Shown here piece after piece: positions 23,832 through 33,297 of a stretch of DNA of 64,000 nucleotides (position 1 is its first letter; each line of letters begins with the position of its first letter). Source of the DNA: CAJQQK01 sp965224225 (lineage in GTDB: Bacteria > Pseudomonadota > Alphaproteobacteria > Rhizobiales > Hyphomicrobiaceae); contig CBDCZF010000011.1 in the NCBI GenBank assembly GCA_965224225.1, forward strand, positions 124,001-188,000, read 5' to 3'. The notes beneath the pieces were generated by a model. The model did not search any database. It had not been told where the DNA came from and worked only from the letters and a program-made list of their open reading frames with translations. The position numbers and the translations under genes were made by a program.

Positions 23832-25781
23832 TCAGAAGACCGATTTCGCTGATAGCCCCATATCCTCGGGCATCGGTTTGAACTGACAGCCTTCGACGAA
23901 TAGGTCGAAGAACTCAGGTGCCGTCTCGAGTTCGACATGCTCGATATTCTGCACCAGGCGATCGATAGCCTCACGGCGCCTCGCATCCATCAAGAACTCA
24001 CGCGCTCCCTGCAAGGCGGCATTGCCGACCTTGACTACTCGGTCAACCGCGACCGGCGCCAGGAAGCCGATCGCAATCGCATTGTCGACATCGATGTAGT
24101 TGGCAAAACCGCCGGCCAGATAGAGCCGTGAGACATCGGACGGGCTGATGCCGAATTTATGGAGCAGCAAAGCCTGGCCGCAATAGCTTGCAGCCTTGGC
24201 CTGGGCAAGGTGGCTGGCGTCCTGGGCCGAGAACGTGATGCCGTGTTCGGGAACCAGGTCGAAAAAGGCATTACGCCGTCCGGCGCCGAGCACGCCTTTG
24301 GCGCTCATGCGCTCCGTGCGCCGCAACTCCGCCAGCAAGTCGACCAGGCCGGAACCACAGATGCCGGCCGGTGCCAGATCACCGATCGTGCGATAGTCGA
24401 TCCCACCGTCATCATCCAGCCGGATGCTCTCGATCGCCCCTTCATGGCCCGGCATGGCATGTCGGACCAGTCCGCCCTCGAACGCCGGGCCGGCCGGACA
24501 GGATGCCGCCAGCATGCGACCGCGCCCGGCAATCACGATCTCCGTGTTGGTGCCGATGTCGACGAGCATGGTGACGTCATCTGACTCCGGCGAAATGTCG
24601 AGAGCCGAAAGCGCCGCCGCAGTATCCGCACCAACGTGACTGCCAACCAATGGCGGGCCGCAAATCATGCCGCGGGCACTGACCCGCAGACCAAGCGTGC
24701 GCATCGGCTGCAGCAGGGCGGTGGTGCTGCGAACGCCGTCGCGGAACTCGTGCTCGACCAGACTTCGGTAGGGTTTCTGGCCAAGGCTTTGCACGTCGAG
24801 GCCGAACAGCATGTCGCGCATGGTCGAATTGCCGACGACGACGATCTCGAAAATGTCGCGGCGGCGCACACTCAGGCGCTGGCACATGGCCAGTATTTCA
24901 CGATTGAGGGCGCTGACTACCGCCTTTTGCAATTCGCCGTGGTGCTCGGTCCGATCGTAGGAAATCCGGTTCAGCACGTCGCTGCCGCCGAAGCGCTGCG
25001 GATTTTCAAACGCGCAGGCCTCGACCAGCTCTCCGCTTTCAAGGTCCAGCAGTTCGATGGCGACCGTCGTCGTGCCGAGGTCGATGGCAAGACCGAGCAT
25101 GCGTCCGCGATAGGTGCCGACCGGCCTGGCCCGTCATGGAACACCTGGTCACCGTCATGCGTCACAGCCGGGTGCAAATCGACCTCACGCCATATCGATG
25201 TCGTCAGGATCTTGGCCTGGCGGTGCAGCGGCTCGAACGAAACGTCGGCCTCTTGCTCAAGCATCACCGCTTGGCAGGCCAGACGAAAATTGTCCTTCAG
25301 GAAGCCCTCTGCCTCGGTGCGGGGCGCGAGTGCCGCCATTGCCGTTCGTCACCTCGACGATGCACTCGTGGCAATTGCCGAGCCTGCTGCACGAACTGGC
25401 AAGCCTGATGCCGCGCGCATCTGCAAGATCGAACAACGCGGCTCCGGGCTCAGGCACCGCCATTGCCTGGCGCCCACCGCGACGCCGTCGCCGACGCCCC
25501 CGTGACTTCGCCTTTTCGATATCGACCTTTGCCTTGTCGTAGAGGGCCGGCTTGGTGTCCCAGGCGGCGCGATAGTCGAAGTTGCCGTCGTGGCCGCACT
25601 GGTCGGCCTCGCCGTCATCGACCGGCGGGCGCTGGTTGCGACAGCTGAACTTGGCCGTGCACTCATCGAATCTGTTGCGATAAGGACAACGTTCGGCGGC
25701 CTGGCGGTCGGCGTGCTCGACGATCCCCGTCAGGATCTCCATCAGCGCCGCCCGGCTCTTGTCTGGATCACGTGCCGTCAT
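23832..25781 (-). pseudogene. Corrinoid-reductive activase (2Fe-2S + ASKHA/DUF4445), broken by two compensating frameshifts
   Basis: The protein is read in three pieces. From 25781: a Cys-rich start (C32, C41, C47, C62), an Arg-rich linker (about 94-104), then a [2Fe-2S] domain with C131-x5-C137-x2-C140. Near 25321-25340 the frame shifts (apparent one-base insertion) and continues LAPRTEAEGFLKDNFRLACQ, including the fourth cluster Cys. Near 25120-25137, in a GGG run, it shifts back (apparent one-base loss) into MLGLAIDLGTTTVAIELLD, the ASKHA domain, to the end. Such activases use ATP to reduce inactive Co(II) corrinoid proteins. Either this is a pseudogene or the assembly has indel errors. 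The Cys-rich N-terminal extension of about 80 residues is not part of the usual architecture. Confidence 0.8.
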
Positions 25782-25832
25782 GAACTCTCAACCGCGCCTG
25801 CCAACCAGCTACACTCACAAAGGACTCTTGCT

Positions 25833-26594
25833 TCAGCCGGCCTGGTCAACCGCACCGCTCATGAACTTCGTCGCCAGCCGCACGCAGGCGAGCGCATCCT
25901 TGCCGTAACCATCGGCACCCATATCATCGGCGAACTCCTGCGTCACCGGCGCCCCGCCGACCATGATGAAGACATCGTCACGCAGGTCGGCATCGATGAA
26001 GGCCTCGATGGTCTGTCCCATGTAGGGCATCGTCGTCGTCAGCAGCGCCGACATGCCAAGAACCTTGACTCCGTGTTCCTCGACGGCATCGATGAACTCG
26101 TCGTCGGAGGTGTCGACGCCGAGATCGATCACCTCGAAGCCGGCACCGCGCAGCATCATGATGCACAGGTTCTTGCCGATGTCGTGGAGGTCGCCCTTGA
26201 CCGTCCCCATGATCACCTTGCCTTTGCTCTCGACACCCGAAGCCGAGAGGATCGGTTCGATGTGGGCCATGCCCGCCTTCATGGCCCGCGCGCAGGCCAG
26301 CACCTCCGGCACGAACATGAAGTTTTCTCGAAACTTGATGCCAACGATGCCCATACCGCCGATCAGACCGTCGTCCATCACCTCTTCTGCTCCAAGCCCT
26401 TCCGCGAGGGCCTTTGCGGTGAGTTCGTCTGCAAGCGTATTGTCGCCGTCGATGACGGCTGCTGCAATGTCCTGCAGGATCGGTTTCATGCCAGCAAACA
26501 GCCCGACAAAGCGTTCGATCTCCTCCGGCCGCTCCAGATATTCCGCGATCTCGTATCGGACGTCGTCGTTCTGAATATCTGAAAGCTCAGCCAT
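25833..26594 (-). CDS. Corrinoid (B12-binding) methyl-carrier protein, MtbC/MtgC-like
   Basis: The 253-residue protein has an N-terminal helical cap domain (about 35-115, IGGMGIVGIKFRENFMFVPEVL) and a C-terminal Rossmann-like B12 domain. The cobalt-ligand motif is DLHDIG (D135-H137-G140), with later GMSALLTTTMPYM and GGAPVTQEFADDMGADGYGKDA. It carries a methyl group between the substrate methyltransferase and the pterin methyltransferase, and is reactivated by the ASKHA activase downstream. An extra N-terminal stretch of about 30 residues precedes the cap. It is intact, unlike the genes on both sides. Confidence 0.92.
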   Translation of the reverse strand: MAELSDIQNDDVRYEIAEYLERPEEIERFVGLFAGMKPILQDIAAAVIDGDNTLADELTAKALAEGLGAEEVMDDGLIGGMGIVGIKFRENFMFVPEVLACARAMKAGMAHIEPILSASGVESKGKVIMGTVKGDLHDIGKNLCIMMLRGAGFEVIDLGVDTSDDEFIDAVEEHGVKVLGMSALLTTTMPYMGQTIEAFIDADLRDDVFIMVGGAPVTQEFADDMGADGYGKDALACVRLATKFMSGAVDQAG

Positions 26595-26662
26595 TGTGAT
26601 GCGATCTTTCTGTTTCGCAGCAGGTTGATAGCGATGTTGTTAGGAAGGCGTTTGACCGGGCG

Positions 26663-27723
26663 CTAGTGCAAAGCACCGCGCTCTGCGTGCCAGTCCTTCA
26701 CCGCACGCGGGATCTCGAGGAGGTTTTCGATCGGCGTCTGCAGGGGAATAGCACATTCAGGTCCGATCAACTGCACGCCTGCGTCGAGATTGGCATAGAC
26801 CTCGGCACGAACCTCGGCCGGAGACTTCGCAAACAACGTCTCGGGGTTGTTGATATTGCCGATCAGGGCAATACGGCCCTCGACCTCAGCCATCGACTCT
26901 TCCGGTGTGTTCTTCGAATCGAAATGAAAGGCTGCCATGCCGTGTCTGCGAGATGAACTTCATGCGGTCGACGGTCCGCCCGCAGATATGTAGGATCAGC
27001 GGGCACGGGATCTTTTCGGCGAACTCTGTATGGACACTCTGCAGGTACTTTTCATAATAGGCACCGCTGACCAGATCACCCGTTGCATGATCGGGCAGCG
27101 TCAGCGCATCGGCCCCGGCCTCGATCCTGGGCGAGCCCGAAGCGGATCGTGACCTCTTTCAGCCGATCTAGAATGCGGCGGGTCTCGGCGGGGTCGTCGA
27201 GCGACAGCAGCAGGAAGGGCTCGACGCCGAAACAATGGTAGGCAAGCGACCAGGGCCCCATCGTCTTGCCGATGATCGCGACCTCATCACCGAACTCGCG
27301 TTTCAGAATACGCAGGGCATCGAGCACGCACTTGGTGTCGGTGTGTTCGAGCAGGTCGTCAGGGATCTTGATGTCGTCGGCCGTCTTCCAGATCGGATCG
27401 CTCATGCGCACCGTCGGCCAATTGCCTTTTCCTTCCCACTGCATCTTGCAGCACAGCGCGGATGATTCCTGGATCACGCTGTAAACAGGCATGATCGAAT
27501 CGAAGCCGAGATCCACATAGGACGTGGCCGCGAGGCGTGCCATTTGTTCTGCCCGCCGGTTGGCGTCAGGGAACGGTGCATCGACGAGGTCCATCAGTTC
27601 GACGGTTGCGACCGATGTCGGATTGCAGACCGGCGTGCGATCGACCGGCTCCCTGCGCAATGCGGCCAGCACGCGCTCGCGGCTCGTCATTTCGGGCACG
27701 GCGGAAGTGGCTTCTGTCGACAT
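26663..27723 (-). pseudogene. UroD-fold methyltransferase (MtbA/MtaA-like), broken by two single-base insertions
   Basis: Three collinear pieces make one protein of the uroporphyrinogen-decarboxylase methyltransferase family. Piece 1 (27723 to about 27125) begins MSTEATSAVPEMTSRERVLA and reaches KEVTIRFGLAQ. A one-base insertion near 27117-27132 shifts to IEAGADALTLPDHATGDLVS through CPLILHICGRTVDR, which holds the zinc-type HxC motif (HIC). A second insertion near 26934-26948 shifts to MAAFHFDSKNTPEE and the end, GNINNPETLF. With both bases removed the joins read Q-IEAG and QTG-MAAFHFDSK, as the family expects. As given, the gene cannot make a full protein. The family moves methyl groups between corrinoid proteins and thiols or other acceptors. 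Confidence 0.85.
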
Positions 27724-27738
27724 GGCATTGTCCCTTGG

Positions 27739-28376
27739 TTACTCGGCGCGCCCGGGTGCGGAGAGCACCCCGCCGCTGCGCATTGCGTTGAGTTCGCGAG
27801 CTGCCCCGCGCACGTTGAGGGCATCCGGCAGCAAGGCAGCAACCATGTGATCATGCGCCATGCTGCAGGCAAAGCCCGCTTCATTTTCGCCGTCCGGTGC
27901 CGGGCCATCTCCGTCCAGCGCACGAGGCCGTTCAGCACCGCGCCGACCCGACGCTCGGCCTTGGCCGACCCGGACGTTGCAGAAACCCGATAGCGTCCCC
28001 CACCGAGCGATGCTGCGACCATATCGCAGTCCGCCTTGCCATCGTGGATCGCGAGCGAGAATTCAGGCCGAGGCAGGTCCGGGTCTCGCCGGCACACACG
28101 GTAAAACAGGCGCCGCAGTGCCACCAGATGCCCGCTGCCGCATGGGAAGCGCAAATGATCACTGCCCGCAACGCGCTCCAGCCCGGCCAGCCGCTGCAGT
28201 TCTGCAGCAACAAAGGCAACCCGCTCGGCGGCTCCTTCATATTGGGCATAGGTGTGGACGAGAAACCGTGTCCCCTGGTCGTCGCGTTGGCCATAGAGCG
28301 CGATCGAGATATCACGACAGAACTTGTCCTCCGGAAACAATTCGATCCGGGTGCCAAGGTCCTTGATACGCGCCAT
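27739..28376 (-). pseudogene. Conserved hypothetical of the corrinoid cluster, with one frameshift near its end
   Basis: The gene starts MARIKDLGTRIELFPEDKF (ATG 28376, after GGAGGGG) and continues to about 27900. One base then appears lost in a C-run (27890-27905), and the true frame continues DGENEAGFACSMAHDHMVAALL to a TAA at 27739, 15 bp before the next gene. The uncorrected frame runs on into unrelated low-quality residues. No function is known to me. The two similar halves (FPCGSGHLVALRRLF and FACSMAHDHMVAALL) suggest a duplicated Cys/His-containing domain. It is the first gene of the methyl-transfer cluster. Confidence 0.65.
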
Positions 28377-28734
28377 ATTGCTGTCCCCTCCATCCCGACC
28401 ATCATTGCTGCCGACGCCGGTCCAGTTGTACACACCGTTCATCATCAACACGGCGGCCGGCTACTAGCGCAAAATCATCTGCGTTTCGCCGGTAGCAGCT
28501 CGTTCGAGCTGATTCCGACAAAACGCAGTTTGCGCTTGGGTTCCATTTATAGCGGCCCGAATAGAGAACACCAGGGCTCAGCCTAGCCTAGGTTGCTCCG
28601 CGGCGCTTGAGTGCGTTGACGCCCACTTGGAAGCATCGTAAATGCTAAACCTTCGCAACAGCTTCTCACAGCCGGCCGGCGACCAAGGCCATCCGCGTGA
28701 GAGATCGACGAGCCAACTGCTGCGAATCAATAAA

Positions 28735-28812
28735 CGGAGCGTGGCGCAGCCTGGTTAGCGCACCAGTCTGGGGGACTGGGGGTCGTGAGTTCAAATCTCA
28801 CCGCTCCGACCA
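28735..28812 (+). tRNA. tRNA-Pro (anticodon GGG)
   Basis: A complete cloverleaf is present: acceptor CGGAGCG/CGCTCCG, D-arm with GCGC/GCGC, anticodon stem CCAGT/ACTGG around the loop CTGGGGG (anticodon GGG), T-arm GTGAG-TTCAAAT-CTCAC. The 3' ACCA end is encoded (28809-28812). Confidence 0.95.
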
Positions 28813-28821
28813 TTGAAAACG

Positions 28822-28840
28822 AAGGGAAAATCGCCCTTTT
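28822..28840 (+). terminator. Probable terminator after tRNA-Pro
   Basis: AAGGG-(7 nt)-CCCTT with TTTT at its end forms a short hairpin and T-run about 10 bp after the tRNA. Confidence 0.5.
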
Positions 28841-29267
28841 GAGCCGCCAGAAATTTAGTCAGATTTGAACTCCCCGGCATATTTGGCGGATACAGCGTAA
28901 AGCTGCCTGCTGGACCAAGCCGTCACAGCATCTGACCTACTGCACCAGCCGCTTGCCTTCCTCGGTGGCGCCGATCTCACGCTCCAGACGATTTGTGAAG
29001 TCCTCCGAGCTGAGCGGTGTCACGCTTGGCGCACCACTGGCGGTATTCGACATAGACGTGCAACGTTGCCCTTCCCAACTGACGGTTCTTTGGAGCCGGT
29101 CCCATCCGTCAGATCAAGCTTTGTGGCGGTTGCCGGCACAACGACGGACCGTGTTCCCTCTCCCCTTACTTCACGGGGAGGTTAGGTCACAAACTCATAG
29201 ATCTTGCATCATTGGCGCCGATCATGGCCGCAAGCACTCGAAACAAGCCCCTCGATACCAGCCAAAT
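28841..29267. other. Long gap with possible gene remnant and a repeat
   Basis: This gap of about 430 bp has no convincing gene. On the minus strand, about 28940-29035 reads SVTPLSSEDFTNRLEREIGATEEGKRLVQ before a stop, with protein-like composition, as if the tail of a lost gene; I do not recognise it. At 28861-28872 AGATTTGAACTC is the exact reverse complement of 12 bases of the tRNA T-arm (28787-28798). At about 29154-29182 lies a copy of the CTCTCCCCGTGAAGTA-type repeat. Confidence 0.4.
29154..29184 (-). repeat. Short dispersed palindromic repeat, copy 1
   Basis: Read on the minus strand, CCTCCCCGTGAAGTAAGGGGAGAGGG is a near-palindrome with arms of CCTC(T)CCC around GTGAAGTA. A second copy lies at 33767-33802 in the opposite orientation. 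It resembles widespread alphaproteobacterial intergenic repeats. Confidence 0.55.
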
Positions 29268-30698
29268 CTACCAAGTCGACGTCACGCGCAGCGCTTCGAG
29301 CGCCAACTCCGCCTCATCGAGTCCCAGCACCGCCGCCTCGATCTTGCCCGCCTTGCCGGCGTTGACCGCCATCGCCGCGTTGTCGCGATATTTCGCAATG
29401 ATCTCACTGTTCGACAGCGGCCGGTCGGCAGCACCGCGGTTGATATGCTCGCGATGGCTGAGACGGCGCCCGTCGGCCAACTCGACGGTCACTTCGCCCG
29501 AATAGGCCTTCGGGAACGGACTGTCCGGGTCATCGGTGAACGCAACGCGGCCGGTCAGATCGAGAACAGCCTTGTCCGACAAAACGTCCGGCTCCAGTTC
29601 GGCAAGCGTCAGACGACCGCGCAATAGGGCCGTCGCGACCAGATAGTGAATCGAGAACTTGGCATCGTAGTCGTTGGCCGGCCGCTTCTTGTTGGCCTCG
29701 GGCTCGCAGATGATCGCGTGCACGCCCTCCGGCAGTTTGACCGTGACCGATTTGATGTCGGCCGGATCGCCGATCTGTTCGCGAAGGATCAGCGCCGCAT
29801 CGATCGCGCCGTGCGTGAAATGACAGGTCGGGAACGGCTTGATCGCAGTATCGAGCAACTCCCAGGTCTCGCCGAGCCCTGCGGTCGCCAGCGAATGATC
29901 GGCAAGTTCGGTACGCGGCCCGCCGCCGAGGAAGCTATTCAGCAATCCGTAGCGTCCGTCGTAAGGATCGGTCGCCCCAACAAAGCCTTCTCGTGCCAGG
30001 CTCGCAGCCGTCAGTGCACATGACGCCGCCCAGCCCGGATGGAAACGCTTGTTCCAGGCACCGTCCTCGAGAAACTGCATGCTGCCTGCAGCCATCGACA
30101 GCGCCAGGCCCTGGGCATCGATCAGCTGCTTCGCATTGAGCCCCATCATCCGGCCAACAGCGAGCGTGCAACCGAAGATGCCGACCATACCGGTCGGGTG
30201 ATAACCAACCTGGTGGAACTGGCCCTTGGCCGCCATGCCGATCCGGGCAGCCGTCTCGACCCCGATGACATAGGCCGTCACTATTTCGCGGCCACTCGCC
30301 CCCGTCATAGCGGCGGCCGACAGCACGGCCGGAAACACACTCGCCGTCGGATGCACGATGGCGGCTATGTGCGTGTCGTCGTAGTCCAGGCCGTGCACCA
30401 GGTATCCGTTCATGGTCGCGGCATCGCGCGGCGACAGGCTGGCCGGCATCCCGAATATGGGCACATCGCCGACATCGCCGAGCGCCTGCAGGCCGGCGAG
30501 CGTCCTGTGCGCGAACTCATAGCGCGTCGAGGCCAGCGCGATCCCGGCCGCATCGAGCAGATGGTGCACCGCCCTGGTACGCACGTTGGCCGGAATGTCA
30601 TCGTCGGCCAGATCAACGGTAAAGTCGGCAAGCCGCCGCTGGATCGACACGGCGTCGAGGCGGCTCGCAACTGCCGGGAAATTCGATTGAATGTTCAT
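29268..30698 (-). CDS. MmgE/PrpD family protein
   Basis: The 476-residue product belongs to the MmgE/PrpD family (2-methylcitrate dehydratase, cis-aconitate decarboxylase and relatives). It has an N-terminal all-helical domain with GYLVHGLDYDDTH and HPTASVFPAVLSAA, a mid region QFHQVGYHPTGMVGIFG, GAWNKRFHPGWAA, and KPFPTCHFTHGAIDAAL, then a smaller lid domain. The acid it acts on cannot be told from sequence. ATG 30698 was chosen for the strong CGGAGGAAACC just upstream; the frame is open to 30797. It is divergent from the Rieske oxygenase gene, which may share a pathway. Confidence 0.88.
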   Translation of the reverse strand: MNIQSNFPAVASRLDAVSIQRRLADFTVDLADDDIPANVRTRAVHHLLDAAGIALASTRYEFAHRTLAGLQALGDVGDVPIFGMPASLSPRDAATMNGYLVHGLDYDDTHIAAIVHPTASVFPAVLSAAAMTGASGREIVTAYVIGVETAARIGMAAKGQFHQVGYHPTGMVGIFGCTLAVGRMMGLNAKQLIDAQGLALSMAAGSMQFLEDGAWNKRFHPGWAASCALTAASLAREGFVGATDPYDGRYGLLNSFLGGGPRTELADHSLATAGLGETWELLDTAIKPFPTCHFTHGAIDAALILREQIGDPADIKSVTVKLPEGVHAIICEPEANKKRPANDYDAKFSIHYLVATALLRGRLTLAELEPDVLSDKAVLDLTGRVAFTDDPDSPFPKAYSGEVTVELADGRRLSHREHINRGAADRPLSNSEIIAKYRDNAAMAVNAGKAGKIEAAVLGLDEAELALEALRVTSTW

Positions 30699-30989
30699 GG
30701 TTTCCTCCGTTGGCGCCCATCTTGCGCCGGCCGCCTTTTCGCTTGGCATATTCGATGGCGGCGAGATTACGCGAGATCGGCGTGCGTGTGAAATCAAAGA
30801 TCATGGCGACGGGCCCCCGCCCAACCGCTGTCTGCCCGGGCAACAACAATACGCATTCGACAAACCTTTGGTCGGTTGTGGAAGAACACGCTCGGCCGAA
30901 CCATGCCAGTCAGGTAACTGACCAGAAGTCGCTTCCTCTGCATTAACAGCTCAAGTCGAACAGGCATCGTCGCCGCCGAGGGGTCTGCC

Positions 30990-32138
30990 ATGAAGGATAC
31001 CGATCTAACCGCCCTCGACCGTGTCCTGGAACCGGTTAACTCGGCACTTGGCCTGCCATCCGAGCATTACATCGATCCGGCCGTCCACCAGGCCGAAAAG
31101 CACAAGGTGTTTTTCGCCAACTGGGCCGCCATCGGCTTTGGCAAGGACATTCCCAAACCCGGCGACGCCATGCCGGTCGACTTCCTTGGTATGCCGCTCT
31201 TTGCCGTGCGCGACCAGGACGGCGCGATCAACGTCTTCCAAAACACCTGCCGCCACCGCGGCATGATCCTGGTCGAAAAGAAGGGCAACATCCGCGGCGT
31301 CATCCGCTGTCCCTATCATTCCTGGTGCTATGATCTCAAAGGTGCCCTTAGAACGACTCCGCACGTCGGCGGGCCGGGCACCAACGTCCATGATGACGTC
31401 AAGCGCAACGAACTCGGCCTCTGGCAGATCCGCTCGCACGTCTGGCGCGACATCATCTTCGTCAATGTATCGGGCACCGCGCCGGACTTTGCCGACTATG
31501 CCGGCAGCCTGATCGAACGCTGGTCGGAGTTCGACCAGCCGCTCTATCATTCGGGCGACGATAGCTCCTTTGAACTCGACGTCGTGACCAACTGGAAGCT
31601 TGCCGTCGAGAACTACTGCGAGTCCTATCACCTGCCCTGGGTCCACCCCGGCCTCAACAGCTATTCGAAGCTCTCGGACCATTACCACATCGAAGAACCG
31701 GGCCGTTATTCAGGCCAGGGCACACTGGTCTACCGGCCGATGATCTTTGACGAAGGCAAACGGTTTACGGACTTTACCGGCCTGAGCGAGAAGTGGCAGA
31801 CCGGTGCCGAATACGTCGCGCTCTATCCCAACGTGCTGCTCGGCGTGCACCGCGATCATGCCTTCTCCATCATCCTCGAAGCGGTTGACCATGAGCGCAC
31901 GGTCGAGCATGTCGCAATCTACTATGCCGACCCTGCGATGTGCAGCGATGACTGGGCCGACATGCGAGCCAGCAACAGCGAGCTTTGGAAAGGCGTATTC
32001 GTCGAGGATGTCTTCGTCGTCGAGGGCATGCAGAAGGGCCGTCACGGCCCGTTGTTCGACGGCGGCAAATTCGCACCGGCCATGGACAGCCCGACACATG
32101 TCTTCCACCACTGGGTCGCCAGCCAGCACTGCGCCTGA
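30990..32138 (+). CDS. Rieske-type oxygenase alpha subunit (aromatic-ring/quaternary-amine type)
   Basis: The 382-residue protein has an N-terminal Rieske [2Fe-2S] site (C87-x-H89 and C107-x2-H110: CRHRG, CPYHSW) and a C-terminal SRPBCC catalytic domain with the mononuclear iron motif ENYCESYHLPWVHPGL (E211, H214, H219). The sequence style (ENYCESYHLPWVHP, VEDVFVVEGMQKGR) is close to the choline/glycine betaine/carnitine oxygenase branch, not to the naphthalene branch. A reductase partner is not encoded nearby. The next gene overlaps its end by about 40 bp in another frame, and the MmgE/PrpD gene is divergent across a 291-bp gap. Confidence 0.88.
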   Translation: MKDTDLTALDRVLEPVNSALGLPSEHYIDPAVHQAEKHKVFFANWAAIGFGKDIPKPGDAMPVDFLGMPLFAVRDQDGAINVFQNTCRHRGMILVEKKGNIRGVIRCPYHSWCYDLKGALRTTPHVGGPGTNVHDDVKRNELGLWQIRSHVWRDIIFVNVSGTAPDFADYAGSLIERWSEFDQPLYHSGDDSSFELDVVTNWKLAVENYCESYHLPWVHPGLNSYSKLSDHYHIEEPGRYSGQGTLVYRPMIFDEGKRFTDFTGLSEKWQTGAEYVALYPNVLLGVHRDHAFSIILEAVDHERTVEHVAIYYADPAMCSDDWADMRASNSELWKGVFVEDVFVVEGMQKGRHGPLFDGGKFAPAMDSPTHVFHHWVASQHCA

Positions 32139-32382
32139 CGGCGTAGAAAGCCAGGCACGCGACCTCGACCAGTTGCTGCTCGATGCCCATGCCGCAGACG
32201 ATCGTACGCGGCTTGCCGGACTTTATGCTCAGGCAGCCGACCTCAGCGAAGGGCGCGGCGACATCGATGCCGCCTGCTTCTTCCTGACCCAGGCCTTCGT
32301 CTTCGCACTCGATGAAGGCCTGCCGGTGTGCCGTGAATTGCAATTACGGCTCTATCGCCATGGCCGCGAAGAGAGGCCATAA
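32098..32382 (+). CDS. Small conserved helical protein overlapping the Rieske gene
   Basis: This 94-residue protein starts at ATG 32098 inside the 3' end of the oxygenase gene. It has a variable Ser/Thr-rich start and then a helical TPR-like stretch: DLDQLLLDAHAADDRTRLAGLYAQAADL, and GDIDAACFFLTQAFVFALDEGLPVCRELQLRLYRHGREE. I recognise the second half as a conserved hypothetical found downstream of such oxygenases in alphaproteobacteria; no function is known. It is likely co-translated with the oxygenase. Confidence 0.7.
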   Translation: MSSTTGSPASTAPDGVESQARDLDQLLLDAHAADDRTRLAGLYAQAADLSEGRGDIDAACFFLTQAFVFALDEGLPVCRELQLRLYRHGREERP

Positions 32383-32484
32383 GGACTTTTCAATAGAATT
32401 GAAACGGGATAGCTCGGAGCCTGTCTGCCGCTGTTGCGTCGACGATCACCGGCTTCAGGTCAAACGCCGCATTTCACCGCCGCA

Positions 32485-33204
32485 ATGTCGCAAGAAACCA
32501 ATCACGATGCCGAGGTCCGCTGGGACGCTGCCGACACACCTGTCTCGGTCCGCTTCGACGATCCTTATTTCGCCCGAGAGGACGGCCGCGGCGAGACGCA
32601 GGCCGTCTTCATCGCCGGCAACGGTTTGCCGGGCCGCTGGCAGGGCACGTCCCACTTCACGGTTGCCGAGCTCGGCTTCGGCACCGGCCTAAATTTCCTC
32701 GAAACGCTCGTCACCTGGCGGGCAGCACCCGCCGACGATGGCCGGCTGACGTTCGTCTCGTTCGAACGCTATCCGTTGAGCCTCGATGACCTTGCCCGCG
32801 CCCTATCGCCCTGGCCGGATCTTTACCGCCTGGCAGAACCGCTTTTGGCCCACTGGCCGCCTGCATCCAATTACCTGGGCGTCGAATTCGGTTCAGTGAC
32901 GCTCGACCTCCGCATAGGCGACGCCAACCAAACCGTGCCGGGCTGGCAGGGCCTTGCCGATGCCTGGTATCTCGACGGCTTCAGCCCCGCGAAGAACCCG
33001 GACCTCTGGTCGGCCGAATTACTCGGGCATGTCTTCCGGCACACGCATCCCGGCGGCACGTTCTCGACCTATACGTCCGCAGGCTGGGCGCGCCGCAATC
33101 TCATCGGCGCGGGCTTCATCACAAGCAAGGTCCCAGGCTTTGGCCGCAAGCGCGACCGGCTTTCGGGCCACCGGCCCGATGCAAAAGCCAACCAGAAATC
33201 ATAG
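32485..33204 (+). CDS. mnmD: tRNA 5-aminomethyl-2-thiouridine methyltransferase (MnmD)
   Basis: This 239-residue stand-alone SAM-dependent methyltransferase corresponds to the N-terminal half of bifunctional MnmC and methylates nm5s2U34 of tRNA. Motifs include VSVRFDDPYFAREDG, the SAM-binding VAELGFGTGLNFLET, and DAWYLDGFSPAKNPDLWSAELL. The FAD oxidase half of MnmC is missing, so only the last step is encoded. ATG 32485 follows the family; the frame is open upstream to 32434. Confidence 0.9.
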   Translation: MSQETNHDAEVRWDAADTPVSVRFDDPYFAREDGRGETQAVFIAGNGLPGRWQGTSHFTVAELGFGTGLNFLETLVTWRAAPADDGRLTFVSFERYPLSLDDLARALSPWPDLYRLAEPLLAHWPPASNYLGVEFGSVTLDLRIGDANQTVPGWQGLADAWYLDGFSPAKNPDLWSAELLGHVFRHTHPGGTFSTYTSAGWARRNLIGAGFITSKVPGFGRKRDRLSGHRPDAKANQKS

Positions 33205-33297
33205 CCACCTGCGGGACAAATCGCGTATTCAAACCGACCTGCACGTTTGCTAAGTATTGAGCGCCATCAATCGTCATCCAGCCTCAACGGAACACCC

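Noticed and set aside
23832..25781. Programmed ribosomal frameshifting in the activase gene
   Set aside because: There are two opposite shifts with no slippery heptamer or downstream structure, and similar indels occur in neighbouring genes; mutation or assembly error is more likely.
28953..29627. 224-codon plus-strand frame past the tRNA gene
   Set aside because: It has low-complexity, shadow-like composition and runs into the antisense of the MmgE/PrpD gene.
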